The notes: generated from the letters alone by a model not told the origin. Shown: positions 18,058 through 27,302, numbered from the stretch's first letter. The stretch: DNA of 64,000 nucleotides from JAEZAA01 sp964514485 (GCA_964514485.1 CAZEWG010000011.1:19377-83376); one strand, 5' to 3'. A program made the numbers and translations.

Positions 18058-18372
18058 ATGTCCAACTCCTCTCATCTCTCCCTCGACCAGATTCGTGAAG
18101 CCCTCAAAGAAGTGATTGATCCGGAAGTGGGCATTAACATTGTAGATCTTGGGCTGGTCTACAACATTGACTCAGGCCCCGACCAAATCACCATCGACAT
18201 GACCATGACCTCGCCTGCCTGCCCCATGGGCCCCTACATCCAGGACGACGTGGAACAGACCCTGCAGGAACTTGCTGGCGAAACCACGGCGATCAAGGTG
18301 AATGTGGTTTGGGACCCACCCTGGTCACCGGAGCAAATGTCTGACTGGGCGCGAGAGCAGCTTGGCGCTTAG
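18058..18372 (+). CDS. DUF59/MIP18 family metal-sulfur cluster assembly factor
   Basis: This 104-residue protein is a single DUF59 domain, related to PaaD, SufT and eukaryotic MIP18, which help mature iron-sulfur proteins. Family signatures are DPEVGINIVDLGLVYN and SPACPMGPYI, with one cysteine in the second. ATG 18058 follows AAGAGA. It stands behind an NsrR-type operator, and the next gene encodes an NnrS-like membrane protein 57 bases later. It may help repair or build a cluster after nitrosative damage; this is inference. Confidence 0.88.
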   Translation: MSNSSHLSLDQIREALKEVIDPEVGINIVDLGLVYNIDSGPDQITIDMTMTSPACPMGPYIQDDVEQTLQELAGETTAIKVNVVWDPPWSPEQMSDWAREQLGA

Positions 18373-18429
18373 CCGGCCTTCTTCGCGGCACATCCTAAAT
18401 ACACTCAGAGCAATCTGTAAGGCAGCCTG

Positions 18430-19536
18430 GTGAAAGCTCCCGGACCGATTTATCGCATTCCCTTGCTGATCATCAGTTTTATCACCCTCCTGCTGGGAGT
18501 GGGAGCCGGCCTGCAACGTATGGGCTGGTCACTGCCGATGCTGAATCCAACACTGATTATTCAGCACGGCGCCCTGATGATCTCCGGTTTTTTCGGCACC
18601 CTGATCGGGCTGGAGCGGGCCGTGGCTCTAAGTCGACTGTGGGTTTACGGGGCGCCGGCCCTGTCCGCCGCCGCCAGCCTGCTCCTGATTTTCACCGGTG
18701 TGGGCCCCTATCCAGTGGCGCTGTACCTGCTCGCCAGCCTGATTCTCAGTGCGGCTTCCTGGCAGGTATATCATCACCACCCGGCGCTGTTTACCGCCGT
18801 GCTGGCGATTGCCGCCAGTTGCTGGGCGATCGGCAATGCCGCCTGGCTTGCCGGAGCCGCGCCTTTGCAGATCACCCTCTGGTGGTTGGGATTTCTGATT
18901 CTCACCATTGCCGGCGAGCGGCTGGAATTAAGTCGCTTCCTGGCGCCACCGGCCTCGGCCCAGAAATATTTCGTGGCGGTGACGGTACTGTTGCTGGCCA
19001 CCCTGGCCCTCGGCTTTCAGGCTCCCGCTATAGGCACCACGGGCTTTGGAATCAGCCTGATCCTGCTGACCTTGTGGCTGGCCCGCTACGATATTGCCAA
19101 GCGTACCGTGAAAATTCCCGGGCTGACCCGCTTTATCGCCGTCTGCCTGCTGAGCGCCTATGGCTGGCTGGCCCTCTCGGGCCTCATCATCGTCGCTCAA
19201 GGCGGCCTTCAGCTGGGCACCCTAAGCTATGATGCGGCCTTGCACGCCATTACCCTGGGTTTTGTGTTCGGCATGGTCTTCGGCCATGCGCCGGTCATTT
19301 TGCCCAGTGTCCTGAAGCTGAAAATCGTGTACTCCCCGATCTTCTATCTCCACCTGGGGCTGTTACAAATTTCCCTGCTGCTCCGGGTCTATGGAGATTT
19401 GGGGCAGATGATGGAGCTGCGCAGTTGGGCGGGGGCCTTGAATGCGCTGGCGATTCTGGTCTTTATGGTGAATACCGTCGGCGGGGTACTCCGGGGTAAG
19501 GCCAAACGCCCCACCCGCCGGAGCCGCACTGGTTAA
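18430..19536 (+). CDS. NnrS-like multi-pass membrane protein
   Basis: The 368-residue protein is almost entirely hydrophobic, with about 10-12 membrane segments. Histidines sit in or near several of them: IQHGALMISGFFG near the N-terminus, ALHAITLGFVFGMVFGHAPVI and FYLHLGLL near the C-terminus. This arrangement recalls NnrS, a haem- and copper-containing membrane protein that protects against nitric oxide, but the usual NnrS N-terminal signature is not evident and the match is by pattern only. The start is GTG 18430 with AAGG at 18419-18422. Its position behind an NsrR-type operator supports a nitric-oxide role. Confidence 0.55.
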   Translation: MKAPGPIYRIPLLIISFITLLLGVGAGLQRMGWSLPMLNPTLIIQHGALMISGFFGTLIGLERAVALSRLWVYGAPALSAAASLLLIFTGVGPYPVALYLLASLILSAASWQVYHHHPALFTAVLAIAASCWAIGNAAWLAGAAPLQITLWWLGFLILTIAGERLELSRFLAPPASAQKYFVAVTVLLLATLALGFQAPAIGTTGFGISLILLTLWLARYDIAKRTVKIPGLTRFIAVCLLSAYGWLALSGLIIVAQGGLQLGTLSYDAALHAITLGFVFGMVFGHAPVILPSVLKLKIVYSPIFYLHLGLLQISLLLRVYGDLGQMMELRSWAGALNALAILVFMVNTVGGVLRGKAKRPTRRSRTG

Positions 19537-19540
19537 CCAG

Positions 19541-20422
19541 TTACCAGCGCATGGGGTACTGAAAAGCGATAAAGTGGATGGCATTGACCAGGAAATGAGT
19601 GGCAATGGAGCATTCCACCGAACGACTCATCTGATAAACCCAGGCATAGGCAAACCCGGCGATAAAGGTCACGCTCAGGGCCTTGGCCGCGGCATCTCCC
19701 GAGAAGATCTTCAGCAGCCCGAAGTGGGCCAGGGCAAACGCCAAGGCTGTCAACAAGGTGGCCATAAACGCACCGCCGCCAGCGGCTCCCAGCCGGTTCA
19801 TCAAGGGTTGCTGCACCATCTGGCGAAAGAAGATTTCCTCCGCCACGCAGACAAACAGCAGGTTGACCATCAAAAACACCGGCGTATACCAGCCCAGTTT
19901 GAAGTCCAACCGCAACCCCAGCCACCAGGCCACCGCCACGGGAACCGCTGCGGCAAGCAGAATCCAGGGTAGGTTGCGTCCCAACAACGAGGCCAAGGCA
20001 CCGCCGCTTTTGTGGGTGTGGGCCCACAGGGCAATCAGGATCAGCCCCGCCGCGCCCTTATCGAAGTTGGCATACATGGTGTAGAGCGCCCGGCTGTCCC
20101 CCAACCGTTCGCTGATCAGCACCGGCCGGGGAAAGCCCGGCACATAATGTAGGGCCAGGGCAAGGGCCAGCACAAAAGTCGCCACATACCCCAGGATGCG
20201 CAGCGGGACGCCCCACTGACTGGTGTTAGCAATGAAGGTGGTCAGCAGCAGGATGCCCAGCGCCGCCAGCGCCATGGGTCCGATCAGGCCCAAGTACCAG
20301 CCAAGCCCGCAGGCCGCCAACAGGAACACCAGCCACACCGGGAAGCGGGAGCTGCCCCAAACCGAGAGAATGCCCGCACCCAACAGGAAAAAAGGAGACA
20401 AATTAAGCCAGTAGGCAGACAT
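19541..20422 (-). CDS. CPBP family intramembrane glutamic protease
   Basis: The 293-residue protein has about eight membrane segments and the CPBP (Abi/CAAX protease) motifs: EEIFFRQ, LAHFG and HFLVNAIH, which together form the active site in the membrane. Bacterial members have varied or unknown substrates. I chose the start at 20422 because AAGGA lies about eight bases upstream on the minus strand; the frame is open 18 codons further. It is convergent with the NnrS-like gene, with only four bases between the stops and no visible terminator. Confidence 0.82.
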   Translation of the reverse strand: MSAYWLNLSPFFLLGAGILSVWGSSRFPVWLVFLLAACGLGWYLGLIGPMALAALGILLLTTFIANTSQWGVPLRILGYVATFVLALALALHYVPGFPRPVLISERLGDSRALYTMYANFDKGAAGLILIALWAHTHKSGGALASLLGRNLPWILLAAAVPVAVAWWLGLRLDFKLGWYTPVFLMVNLLFVCVAEEIFFRQMVQQPLMNRLGAAGGGAFMATLLTALAFALAHFGLLKIFSGDAAAKALSVTFIAGFAYAWVYQMSRSVECSIATHFLVNAIHFIAFQYPMRW

Positions 20423-20528
20423 GGAGCCATCCTTCACATTGCGAAAACGAGGTGAAGGATAGCCCCCACGTACCATTCCGGCAAAGCCTGTCGTGTTACC
20501 CTTTGTTCCGACAGGCTCTGTTCATGGC

Positions 20529-22964
20529 CTAGATATTGGCGTAGAGGATCAGCCGTGGATCGCCCGTCCCTTCCAGCGCCGCAATTTCCTCGGCACTGAG
20601 CAGAGCTTCCAGGGGACTTTGAGAGGCCTGGGCATACTCTTTGAGTACATGGGCCCAGCTACAACGGTTGGCGTACAGCATGCCGGGCTCATCCAGGGTG
20701 CCACCCCGGTTGCGGTATCCCAGGCCAACCCAGTTGTCACAGGAGCGCACCAACGGCCACAGGGTGCCGGTCATCACCTCGGCACGGGTATGGCTGATCA
20801 GGATACGAGTGCCCGCCAAGTGCTCACCCAGCATCGAGGTACTGGTGCAGAACTCGGCTTCCATGGCATCCCGTGGCGCCCGGAAACGGCCCGGCTCCAA
20901 CAGGCAATACACGGCATGGGCCACCCCGGCCTTGGCCAGTCGCTTGGAGGCTTTCAGCGCCTCTCCCAGCTGATAGGCGCCCACCGCCAGAATCTGCAAG
21001 CCCGGCTGGCTGCCTTCCTGATGCACGCAGATCACGCCGTCTTGGGCCAGTTGACGGGCCTGCTCCGGGGTCAGCCAGTTGGGCTGGGGCCGCTTGGGAA
21101 TCACCAGATTGAACAAGGTGCCCCGGGTCTGATAAACCAGGTCCATGGCCGCCACCGCCGAGTTCCAGTCCACCGGGAACAGCACCCGGGAGACATCCGC
21201 CATTTCCCCCAGCATGGCTTCCGCCATGATCGGGTCCTGGTGGGACTGCTCGTTCTTGCCATTTTCCCAGGTATGGGAGGTGGAGATGACCGGCACGGAC
21301 ACCCAACCCGGTGCCCGCCCGGCTTCTTTCTGGTGACGGGCAAAAATAATTTCCTGGCGCACCGCCCCCAGCATCTTCACCGTAAACGCCTCGTAGGAGG
21401 CCACCAGGTTCAGACCAGCCTTGTTGGCCAGCGCCGCACTGACCACTGCCTCTTCATTGAGGGCGGTGATCACCGAGCCGTCCAGGGATTCGGCGATCCC
21501 TTCTTCCGGGCTCAAGACCCGGTGTTTGAGCTTATCCAGGCTCTGGTTCAGGCGGTTGGAGCGCATTTCATCGGGGTTGCCGACCCGCACCCGCAATTCA
21601 GGGTTGGCATCCACCAGATCACAAAAATACTGATCCACCCCGTCCATGGGAGACCGGGGCTCCTGGCCCTTGGCCCACTGGATGTCGGGGGAGTGAACCT
21701 GTTTGACCTCCCGCTTGGCCAGGGCATGATCACGCTCTTTCGGGCGCTGTTGCTGGTCGTGACGGTTCAGTTGCGCCACCGCCTCCTTCAACTCTGGCAA
21801 GGGCACATGGAGCAACTGAGCGCCGGCATTGAAGTGGCGGCGAGCGTTTTCATCCTTGGCCGGATTGGTGACCAGCGGCAGGTTGTGGGCGGCGTTGGTA
21901 TCGGCGCCGGGGAAGCCCCAGCCCTTGAGGGTTTCCGCAATCACATAAGGCAGCGGCACCGGGTACTGGGCACGCCCGTCTTGCAGGGCCAGGCTTGCGG
22001 CCTGCAGGATTTCTTCCGCCTCAAAGATCCCCACCACAAAAGCAGCCGGGTCGGTGCCGTCAATTTCGACCGGCGCAAAACCGTTCAGCTCCAGGTGGTT
22101 GCGGAACCAGGTCAGTCCCTGGGGACGCCCCATACTGGTCTGCTGGTCAATCCGGCGGCCATTGGCAATCATCACCGGGGTCACCAGACCACAGTCCTCC
22201 GCCCGCCACCAGCGCGACATCCAGTCACTGCCCCGCTGTTCTTCAAAAGCGCCGTCGCTCAGGAAGGCCACCAGCCGCTCACCGGGCAGGGGCATATGCA
22301 CATACTGCAGCTCGGCAAAGCCCAGATAGCCCCCTTCGATCAAACCACCCGCGGTATAGGCATTCACGTGGCTGCCCAGGGGCGATTCCGGACGCCCGTC
22401 GGGCAGAATCTTATAGCTGTAGAAGTCCTGCACCAGGCGGGTCAGGCCCTCGTCACTCAGGTTATAGCGGGCGGCATGCTCGGGCAGCATGTTATCCACC
22501 AGCAGGTTCAGGGAATCGATGGCCGCCACGCAGTGGCCCTGCCCCATCATCCAGCTGCGGGTCATGCCGGTCAGGCTGTTGAGGGTCAGATAACCCACAT
22601 AGGCGGGCACCATGTTCAAAGCGCCGCCGGTATGGCCCTCAGGCACCGGCTTGAAATCCTCCGCCTGCATCTGGCGGCCATCGGTGTAGACCCGCTGGGC
22701 ATAAGTCATATGCACCACCAGCCACATACCGGCACAGGCCAGCCGGTCCGCAGCCCGCAACCGCTCATAGACCTCATCGGCCGAAGACACGGCACCCCGC
22801 TCCACCAGCAGCTGAGCGAGCTTATAGACCCGCACCTGGATCTGATCACTGTGGCGGATCGGGCCATAGCCCTTGGCCCACTCGGCAAAGGCCGGATGGT
22901 TGGCGCGATACAGAGCCGCCCGGTCGCGGGCCAGGTTCTTGCGTTCTGTCATTCCAATTTTCAT
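20529..22964 (-). CDS. xfp: Phosphoketolase (XFP family)
   Basis: XFP is a thiamine-diphosphate enzyme that splits xylulose 5-phosphate (and often fructose 6-phosphate) with phosphate into acetyl phosphate and an aldose phosphate. The 811-residue length and the N-terminal EGHTGGALNMVPAYVGYL, GQGHCVAAIDSLN and SDGAFEEQRGSDW segments are typical, as is VISTSHTWENGKNEQSHQ in the second half. The start at 22964 has GGAGAG close upstream. It is second in a minus-strand unit behind a P-type ATPase (36 bases between them). No acetate kinase or phosphotransacetylase gene is in the window. Confidence 0.95.
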   Translation of the reverse strand: MKIGMTERKNLARDRAALYRANHPAFAEWAKGYGPIRHSDQIQVRVYKLAQLLVERGAVSSADEVYERLRAADRLACAGMWLVVHMTYAQRVYTDGRQMQAEDFKPVPEGHTGGALNMVPAYVGYLTLNSLTGMTRSWMMGQGHCVAAIDSLNLLVDNMLPEHAARYNLSDEGLTRLVQDFYSYKILPDGRPESPLGSHVNAYTAGGLIEGGYLGFAELQYVHMPLPGERLVAFLSDGAFEEQRGSDWMSRWWRAEDCGLVTPVMIANGRRIDQQTSMGRPQGLTWFRNHLELNGFAPVEIDGTDPAAFVVGIFEAEEILQAASLALQDGRAQYPVPLPYVIAETLKGWGFPGADTNAAHNLPLVTNPAKDENARRHFNAGAQLLHVPLPELKEAVAQLNRHDQQQRPKERDHALAKREVKQVHSPDIQWAKGQEPRSPMDGVDQYFCDLVDANPELRVRVGNPDEMRSNRLNQSLDKLKHRVLSPEEGIAESLDGSVITALNEEAVVSAALANKAGLNLVASYEAFTVKMLGAVRQEIIFARHQKEAGRAPGWVSVPVISTSHTWENGKNEQSHQDPIMAEAMLGEMADVSRVLFPVDWNSAVAAMDLVYQTRGTLFNLVIPKRPQPNWLTPEQARQLAQDGVICVHQEGSQPGLQILAVGAYQLGEALKASKRLAKAGVAHAVYCLLEPGRFRAPRDAMEAEFCTSTSMLGEHLAGTRILISHTRAEVMTGTLWPLVRSCDNWVGLGYRNRGGTLDEPGMLYANRCSWAHVLKEYAQASQSPLEALLSAEEIAALEGTGDPRLILYANI

Positions 22965-23000
22965 ACACTCTCCATCAGAAATCCTGTTTCACTCTTTTTA

Positions 23001-25709
23001 TCAAGCGGCTGCCAGTTGGCGTTTGCCAGAGCTGCGGCGCAGCCATTTTTCGAATTCCCCAATGATAAACAGGCCAAAGGTGACGGGCAGAATCATCAGC
23101 CAGCTCTCCAGCCCTAAAGGAGCCGTGCCAAACAACATCTGCATGGGCGGCCAATAGGTGATCGCCATTTGCAGCAGAATCAGCAGGCCACTGGCGTAAA
23201 GAGCAGACATGCTGCTGAACAGTCCCTGCCGCCAGGCGGAGGTATACAGGCCCCGGGCACTGAATACATAAAAAATCTCGAAGAACACAATGGTATTGAG
23301 GGCCACGGTCCGGGCTTCGTCCAGACTCACTCCCTGCCCCATGTGCCATGCGAACAGGCTGAACGTTCCGGCCACCTGCACCGCTGCCACCAAGGCCAGG
23401 CGCACCATCAAAAAGGGCGGCAGCAGCGACTCCCCGGTAGGTCGGGGCGGGCGTACCATCACGTCACTTTCGGCGGGCTCGAACACCAGGGCCAGCGACA
23501 ACGTCACCACCGTGACCATGTTGACCCAAAGAATCTGTACCGGCGTCACCGGCAACTCCCAGCCCAGCAGGATGGCCAGCAGGATCACAGCCGCTTCACC
23601 AACGCCGGTGGCCAGGGTAAACAAGAAGGCTTTTCGGATATTGTCAAACACCACCCGTCCTTCCTGCACCGCATGGGCGATGGATGAAAAACGGTCATCG
23701 GCCAGCACCATCTGGGCGGCTTCCTTGGCCGCCTCGGTTCCTTTCAGGCCCATGGCGACGCCAACATCCGCCTGATGCAATGCGGGTGCGTCGTTCACAC
23801 CATCACCGGTCATCGCCACCACCTTGCCGTGCCCCTGCAGGGCCTGCACCAGACGCAACTTATGCTCGGGGCTGGTACGGGCATAAATATGGGTGCGCAA
23901 GACTTCCGTAGCCAACTGGCTATCATCGAGCTCGTCCAGCTGCACACCGGTCAGCACTCGGTCACACTGTTGAATCCCGATCTTCTCGGCAATGGCGGAG
24001 GCCGTCATGGCGTGGTCTCCGGTGATCATCTTGACCTGGATGCCCGCATCGTAACACTCCTGAATAGCCTGCTGGGCTTCGGGCCGGGGTGGGTCCATCA
24101 TGCCGACCAGGCCCAACATCACCAGTCCCTGCTCCACATCGGCCATGGCCAACGTACGCTCGTCCCCACCCGCGGGGCGATAGGCCAACGCCAGCAACCG
24201 CAGCCCCTGACGGGCCACCAGATCCCCCTGTTCCAGCCACCACTGCTGATCCAGCGGCATCTCGCCTGCCGCTCCCAGTTGACGGTCGCAGCGGCGCAGA
24301 ACCGCTTCCGGCGCTCCTTTCAGCAACACCAGACCTTGTCCCTGCCCAGCCTGATGCACGGTGGCCATAAAGCGATGTTCCGACTCAAAGGGGATCATAT
24401 CGAGGCGCGGCTCGGCGGCCTGCAAGCTGGCCTGGTCCAGACCCAGCTTGGCCCCCAGGGTTAACAGCGCCCCCTCCGTCGGGTCGCCATGCACCTGCCA
24501 GCCTTCGCTCTCGCTGTGGGTCAACTGGGCGGTATTACACAGTACCGCCACCCGACCCACTAGTTGCAATAACGGCAGCTCATGGCTGGCCTCTTCACCG
24601 GAGGGCGCCAGTACTTGTCCTTGCGGGTCATAACCGGCACCGGTAATGCGGTAGGTGCCGGCTGCCGTCACCAGACTTTGCACCGTCATTTCGTTACAGG
24701 TCAGGGTGCCGGTCTTATCCGAGCAAATCACCGAAACCGCCCCCAGGGTTTCGACCGCTGGCAAGCGACGGATGATCGCATGCCGCCGGGCCATGCGTTG
24801 GACGCCAATGGCGAGGGTAATGGTAATGATGGCTGGCAAGCCCTCGGGGATCGCCGCCACGGCAATCCCCACGGCCGCCAGCAGCATGTCTTCAACACTG
24901 CTGCCCCACACCACCAGGCCATAAACAGAGGTCAGGGCCGCCACGCCCAGAATCACGCCGGTCAACCACACCGCAAAACGGTTGATCTGGAGCAGCAACG
25001 GCGTTTGCAGCACATTCACCTGACTCAGCAGACGGTTGATCTTGCCGATCTCCGTCTGCTCGCCCGTGGCCACCACCACGCCCGTCCCATGACCGGCGCT
25101 GACGAAGGTTCCGGAAAACGCCATGCAGGACTGCTCGCCCAGCGCCACACTCGGCTCACTCAGTGCCTCAGCCTGCTTGGCGACCGCCAGGGACTCCCCG
25201 GTCAGCATCGATTCATTGATCATTAATTCGCGAGCCGACAACAGACGCAGATCCGCCGGTACTTTATCCCCCGACTGCAAGGACACCACATCGCCGGGCA
25301 CCAGTTCGGCCGCCGAAATCGAAACCCACTGCCCATCGCGCAGCACCATCGCCCTGGCCGGCACCAGCTTGCGTACCGCCGCGATGGAACGCTCGGCCTT
25401 GCCTTCCTGCACAAAGCCGATCACCGCATTAATGATGACTACGCCAAAAATCACCAGGGCATCAAGCCGGTGCCCCATCAACCAGGTTCCCACACCCGCG
25501 ACGAGCAGCACCAGAATCAGAATATTGGCGAACTGGTTCATCAGGCGACGCAGCCAGCTTTGGCCCTCGGCCACGGGCAGGCTGTTGTATCCGTATTGCT
25601 CACGGCGACGGGCCACCTCAGCCTCGGTCAAGCCCTCCTCCGAGCAGCCCAATGCCGCCAGGGCCGCCTCCCGGGTTGTCGTGAACCATGGCTGTTGCTC
25701 TATACCCAT
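23001..25709 (-). CDS. P-type cation-transporting ATPase (P2 type)
   Basis: This 902-residue membrane pump uses ATP to move a cation; the P2 subgroup includes calcium and sodium/potassium pumps. Visible motifs are TGES (about 170-173, actuator), PEGLP in M4 (about 288-292), the phosphorylated DKTGTLT (D331) and TGDGVND. The M6 region reads NMVTVVTLSLALVFEP and lacks the aspartate of classic calcium pumps, so the ion cannot be assigned. ATG 25709 follows GGAGAGGGAG. It is the first gene of the unit with xfp. Confidence 0.9.
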   Translation of the reverse strand: MGIEQQPWFTTTREAALAALGCSEEGLTEAEVARRREQYGYNSLPVAEGQSWLRRLMNQFANILILVLLVAGVGTWLMGHRLDALVIFGVVIINAVIGFVQEGKAERSIAAVRKLVPARAMVLRDGQWVSISAAELVPGDVVSLQSGDKVPADLRLLSARELMINESMLTGESLAVAKQAEALSEPSVALGEQSCMAFSGTFVSAGHGTGVVVATGEQTEIGKINRLLSQVNVLQTPLLLQINRFAVWLTGVILGVAALTSVYGLVVWGSSVEDMLLAAVGIAVAAIPEGLPAIITITLAIGVQRMARRHAIIRRLPAVETLGAVSVICSDKTGTLTCNEMTVQSLVTAAGTYRITGAGYDPQGQVLAPSGEEASHELPLLQLVGRVAVLCNTAQLTHSESEGWQVHGDPTEGALLTLGAKLGLDQASLQAAEPRLDMIPFESEHRFMATVHQAGQGQGLVLLKGAPEAVLRRCDRQLGAAGEMPLDQQWWLEQGDLVARQGLRLLALAYRPAGGDERTLAMADVEQGLVMLGLVGMMDPPRPEAQQAIQECYDAGIQVKMITGDHAMTASAIAEKIGIQQCDRVLTGVQLDELDDSQLATEVLRTHIYARTSPEHKLRLVQALQGHGKVVAMTGDGVNDAPALHQADVGVAMGLKGTEAAKEAAQMVLADDRFSSIAHAVQEGRVVFDNIRKAFLFTLATGVGEAAVILLAILLGWELPVTPVQILWVNMVTVVTLSLALVFEPAESDVMVRPPRPTGESLLPPFLMVRLALVAAVQVAGTFSLFAWHMGQGVSLDEARTVALNTIVFFEIFYVFSARGLYTSAWRQGLFSSMSALYASGLLILLQMAITYWPPMQMLFGTAPLGLESWLMILPVTFGLFIIGEFEKWLRRSSGKRQLAAA

Positions 25710-26020
25710 CAATTACTCCCTCTCCTGAATCTTGCATCACCCCACCCGCAGCAATCTTCGGCACACGGGCAGGGGTAAACGCCACCCCTTAATGCTAGGC
25801 GAAAAGCCAAAAACTTCATGAACCTATATCAAGTAATCAGCAACTACCAGATTTCTGAACGAAATATTGTCGGGCGCCCGGCCGGGGCCCTTAAGAAAGA
25901 TAAAGATGAGGAAGGCAGGTGTTTTAAACGAGAGAAAAAAAGGAAAAGGCAATCTCTTGCCAAGCGGCGACCCGCGGCCCCGGTCACCAGGACCTGGGGC
26001 CACAACGATAATGCACGCTC
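25710..26020. other. Intergenic region upstream of the ATPase-xfp unit
   Basis: This spacer of about 311 bp holds the leader of the ATPase gene and the terminator of maoP. Several TGAT/ATCA half sites occur near 25830-25850, but none has FNR spacing. I see no gene. Confidence 0.4.
25933..25961 (-). terminator. Rho-independent terminator of maoP
   Basis: GGCAA-TCTC-TTGCC (25948-25961) forms a short stem. On the minus strand it is followed by a long T-rich tract (25933-25947). A larger GC-rich imperfect stem lies just before it, at about 25977-26002. Confidence 0.7.
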
Positions 26021-26362
26021 TTAGTCGGCGTCGAAGTCCGCGCTTTCGCCGCCTTCGCTATCCATGGAGGTTGCGCCGGCAGTATAGACCACACGACGTG
26101 TAGTCACCGCGCGGTAGTACTTCAGCCACGCCTTTTCAATCTCGGTCGTTGCCGGAGCTTCCCCCTTGGTGACCTTCACAAACTGCTCCTCGGCCGGAGT
26201 CGCCGGCGCCCGCAGTCCGGAAGCCAGGTCCTTCAGCGCGTAGCCATGACGTTCCAGCAACTCCGCCTCACGGCGGGAGTAAATTCCGGAACGGTGAAAA
26301 CCATGGGGATAGTGTTTGTTATCGTAGAAGATTTTATTGCTGGCGAAATCTGTCTGACTCAT
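26021..26362 (-). CDS. maoP: MaoP/YifE family protein (DUF413)
   Basis: MaoP is needed in E. coli to organise the Ori macrodomain and acts through a site called maoS. The 113-residue protein has the length of E. coli MaoP. It shares YDNKHYPHGFHRSG and EAELLERHGYALKDL at the N-terminus and a Glu-rich middle (PATPAEEQFVKV), ending in an acidic tail. A promoter (TTGTCA/CATAAT) lies upstream on the minus strand. The protein usually occurs in Dam-methylating gammaproteobacteria with SeqA and MatP; these are not visible here. Confidence 0.85.
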   Translation of the reverse strand: MSQTDFASNKIFYDNKHYPHGFHRSGIYSRREAELLERHGYALKDLASGLRAPATPAEEQFVKVTKGEAPATTEIEKAWLKYYRAVTTRRVVYTAGATSMDSEGGESADFDAD

Positions 26363-26683
26363 AGAATGCTACCTATTCATTCAACGCCTAAGCCAAAAAA
26401 AATTGCAGCGCATTATGGACAAGTCATATCCGGGATGACAAGCAACAATGACCATAAATATAAACAGGACTCTGCATTCTGTTTAGCAGGAAATTTTCGC
26501 CTGTCCAGCACAACCCAAAACAACTCGCCCAAGCCGACGCCAGCCATGGGTGTGCCCGTGGTTTCTTTTCGACGAAAAGGACTGGGCCCCAGCGCCGCAA
26601 AACCACCCCCAGCGAGGGGCGTTCGGGAGCCAACGGGTCAGACAGAAAGTAAGACAGGAAGAATAAAAGAGGGGCGTCGCCGC
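26363..26683. other. Intergenic region between sufR and maoP
   Basis: This 321-bp spacer holds the maoP promoter and the T-rich tail of the sufR terminator. An inverted repeat CTTTTC-GAC-GAAAAG lies near 26566-26580 with unclear meaning. No gene is seen. Confidence 0.4.
26412..26441 (-). promoter_or_regulatory. Promoter of maoP
   Basis: On the minus strand, TTGTCA (26436-26441) and CATAAT (26412-26417) are separated by 18 bases, upstream of the maoP start at 26362. Confidence 0.45.
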
Positions 26684-26699
26684 TTAACCGACGGCGACG
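26675..26699 (-). terminator. Terminator of sufR
   Basis: CGTCGCCG and CGGCGACG pair around a 9-base loop that includes the sufR stop codon. On the minus strand CCCCTCTTTTATTCTTCC follows. Confidence 0.65.
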
Positions 26700-27157
26700 T
26701 AATCCAGCAGGTTGGGGTCGCGCTCTGCCGCATAGTTGATGACATCGGCACGACTTAGAGGGCGATTCATGTCCGCCAGGGTGATACGGGAGAACATTTC
26801 ACCAATCGTCTGGTTGATCACGTTCCAGTTGTTCTGCACCGTGCAGGCCTGGGACATATCACACTGGCAGGCGTCCAGACAGCACTCGGTCAACGCCAGG
26901 CCGCCCTCCACCGCCAGAATCACCTCGCCAATACTGGTGCGATTGGCCGGTCGAGACAAAGAGTAGCCACCCTTCATGCCTCGTTCGGAGCGGATCACCC
27001 CCTGGTCCACCAGCAGTTTCATCACTTTGCGCACGGTCGGAACCGGTAGCTGGGTCGCCTCGGCAACCTGCTCGAGCTTCACCAGTTCATCCGGCAGATT
27101 GGCAAGATGACAGGCAATCAATAACCCGTAATCAGCCAGTTTAGCCAGTCGCAGCAT
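26684..27157 (-). CDS. sufR: Rrf2 family SUF system regulator
   Basis: This 157-residue Rrf2 protein is of the type found next to suf operons in gammaproteobacteria (SUF system regulator). The winged helix begins MLRLAKLADYGLLIACHLA. The cluster-binding region is cysteine-rich: C92, C93, C97, C99 and C105 in ECCLDACQCDMSQACTVQ. The gene is divergent from sufB, and a perfect 13-bp palindrome lies between them at 27290-27302. It probably senses iron-sulfur status and represses the operon. The symbol sufR is used loosely; it is not the cyanobacterial SufR. Confidence 0.85.
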   Translation of the reverse strand: MLRLAKLADYGLLIACHLANLPDELVKLEQVAEATQLPVPTVRKVMKLLVDQGVIRSERGMKGGYSLSRPANRTSIGEVILAVEGGLALTECCLDACQCDMSQACTVQNNWNVINQTIGEMFSRITLADMNRPLSRADVINYAAERDPNLLDYVAVG

Positions 27158-27289
27158 AACGAACCTTTACATAGAAATATGGAGCTTACGCGGATGACGC
27201 CTATCAGCTACAGGCGTCCCATAATAGAGACAGAAAAGGATTCCATCGCCTACTGTACTCCCCTCATTGTATCCAGACTCTCGATTCAT

Positions 27290-27302
27290 TACCAATTTGG
27301 TA
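27290..27302. promoter_or_regulatory. Palindromic operator candidate for SufR
   Basis: TACCAA-T-TTGGTA is a perfect inverted repeat between the divergent sufR and sufB genes, next to an AT-rich segment. It does not fit E. coli IscR type 1 or type 2 sites well. Confidence 0.45.

Noticed and set aside
20493..23117. Long plus-strand frame opposite xfp (874 codons)
   Set aside because: It is an antisense shadow produced by GC-rich codon use; phosphoketolase on the other strand is certain.
25820..25860. FNR/ANR-like half sites upstream of the ATPase-xfp unit
   Set aside because: TTGAT and ATCAA-like halves occur, but none pairs with the N4 spacing of TTGAT-N4-ATCAA.
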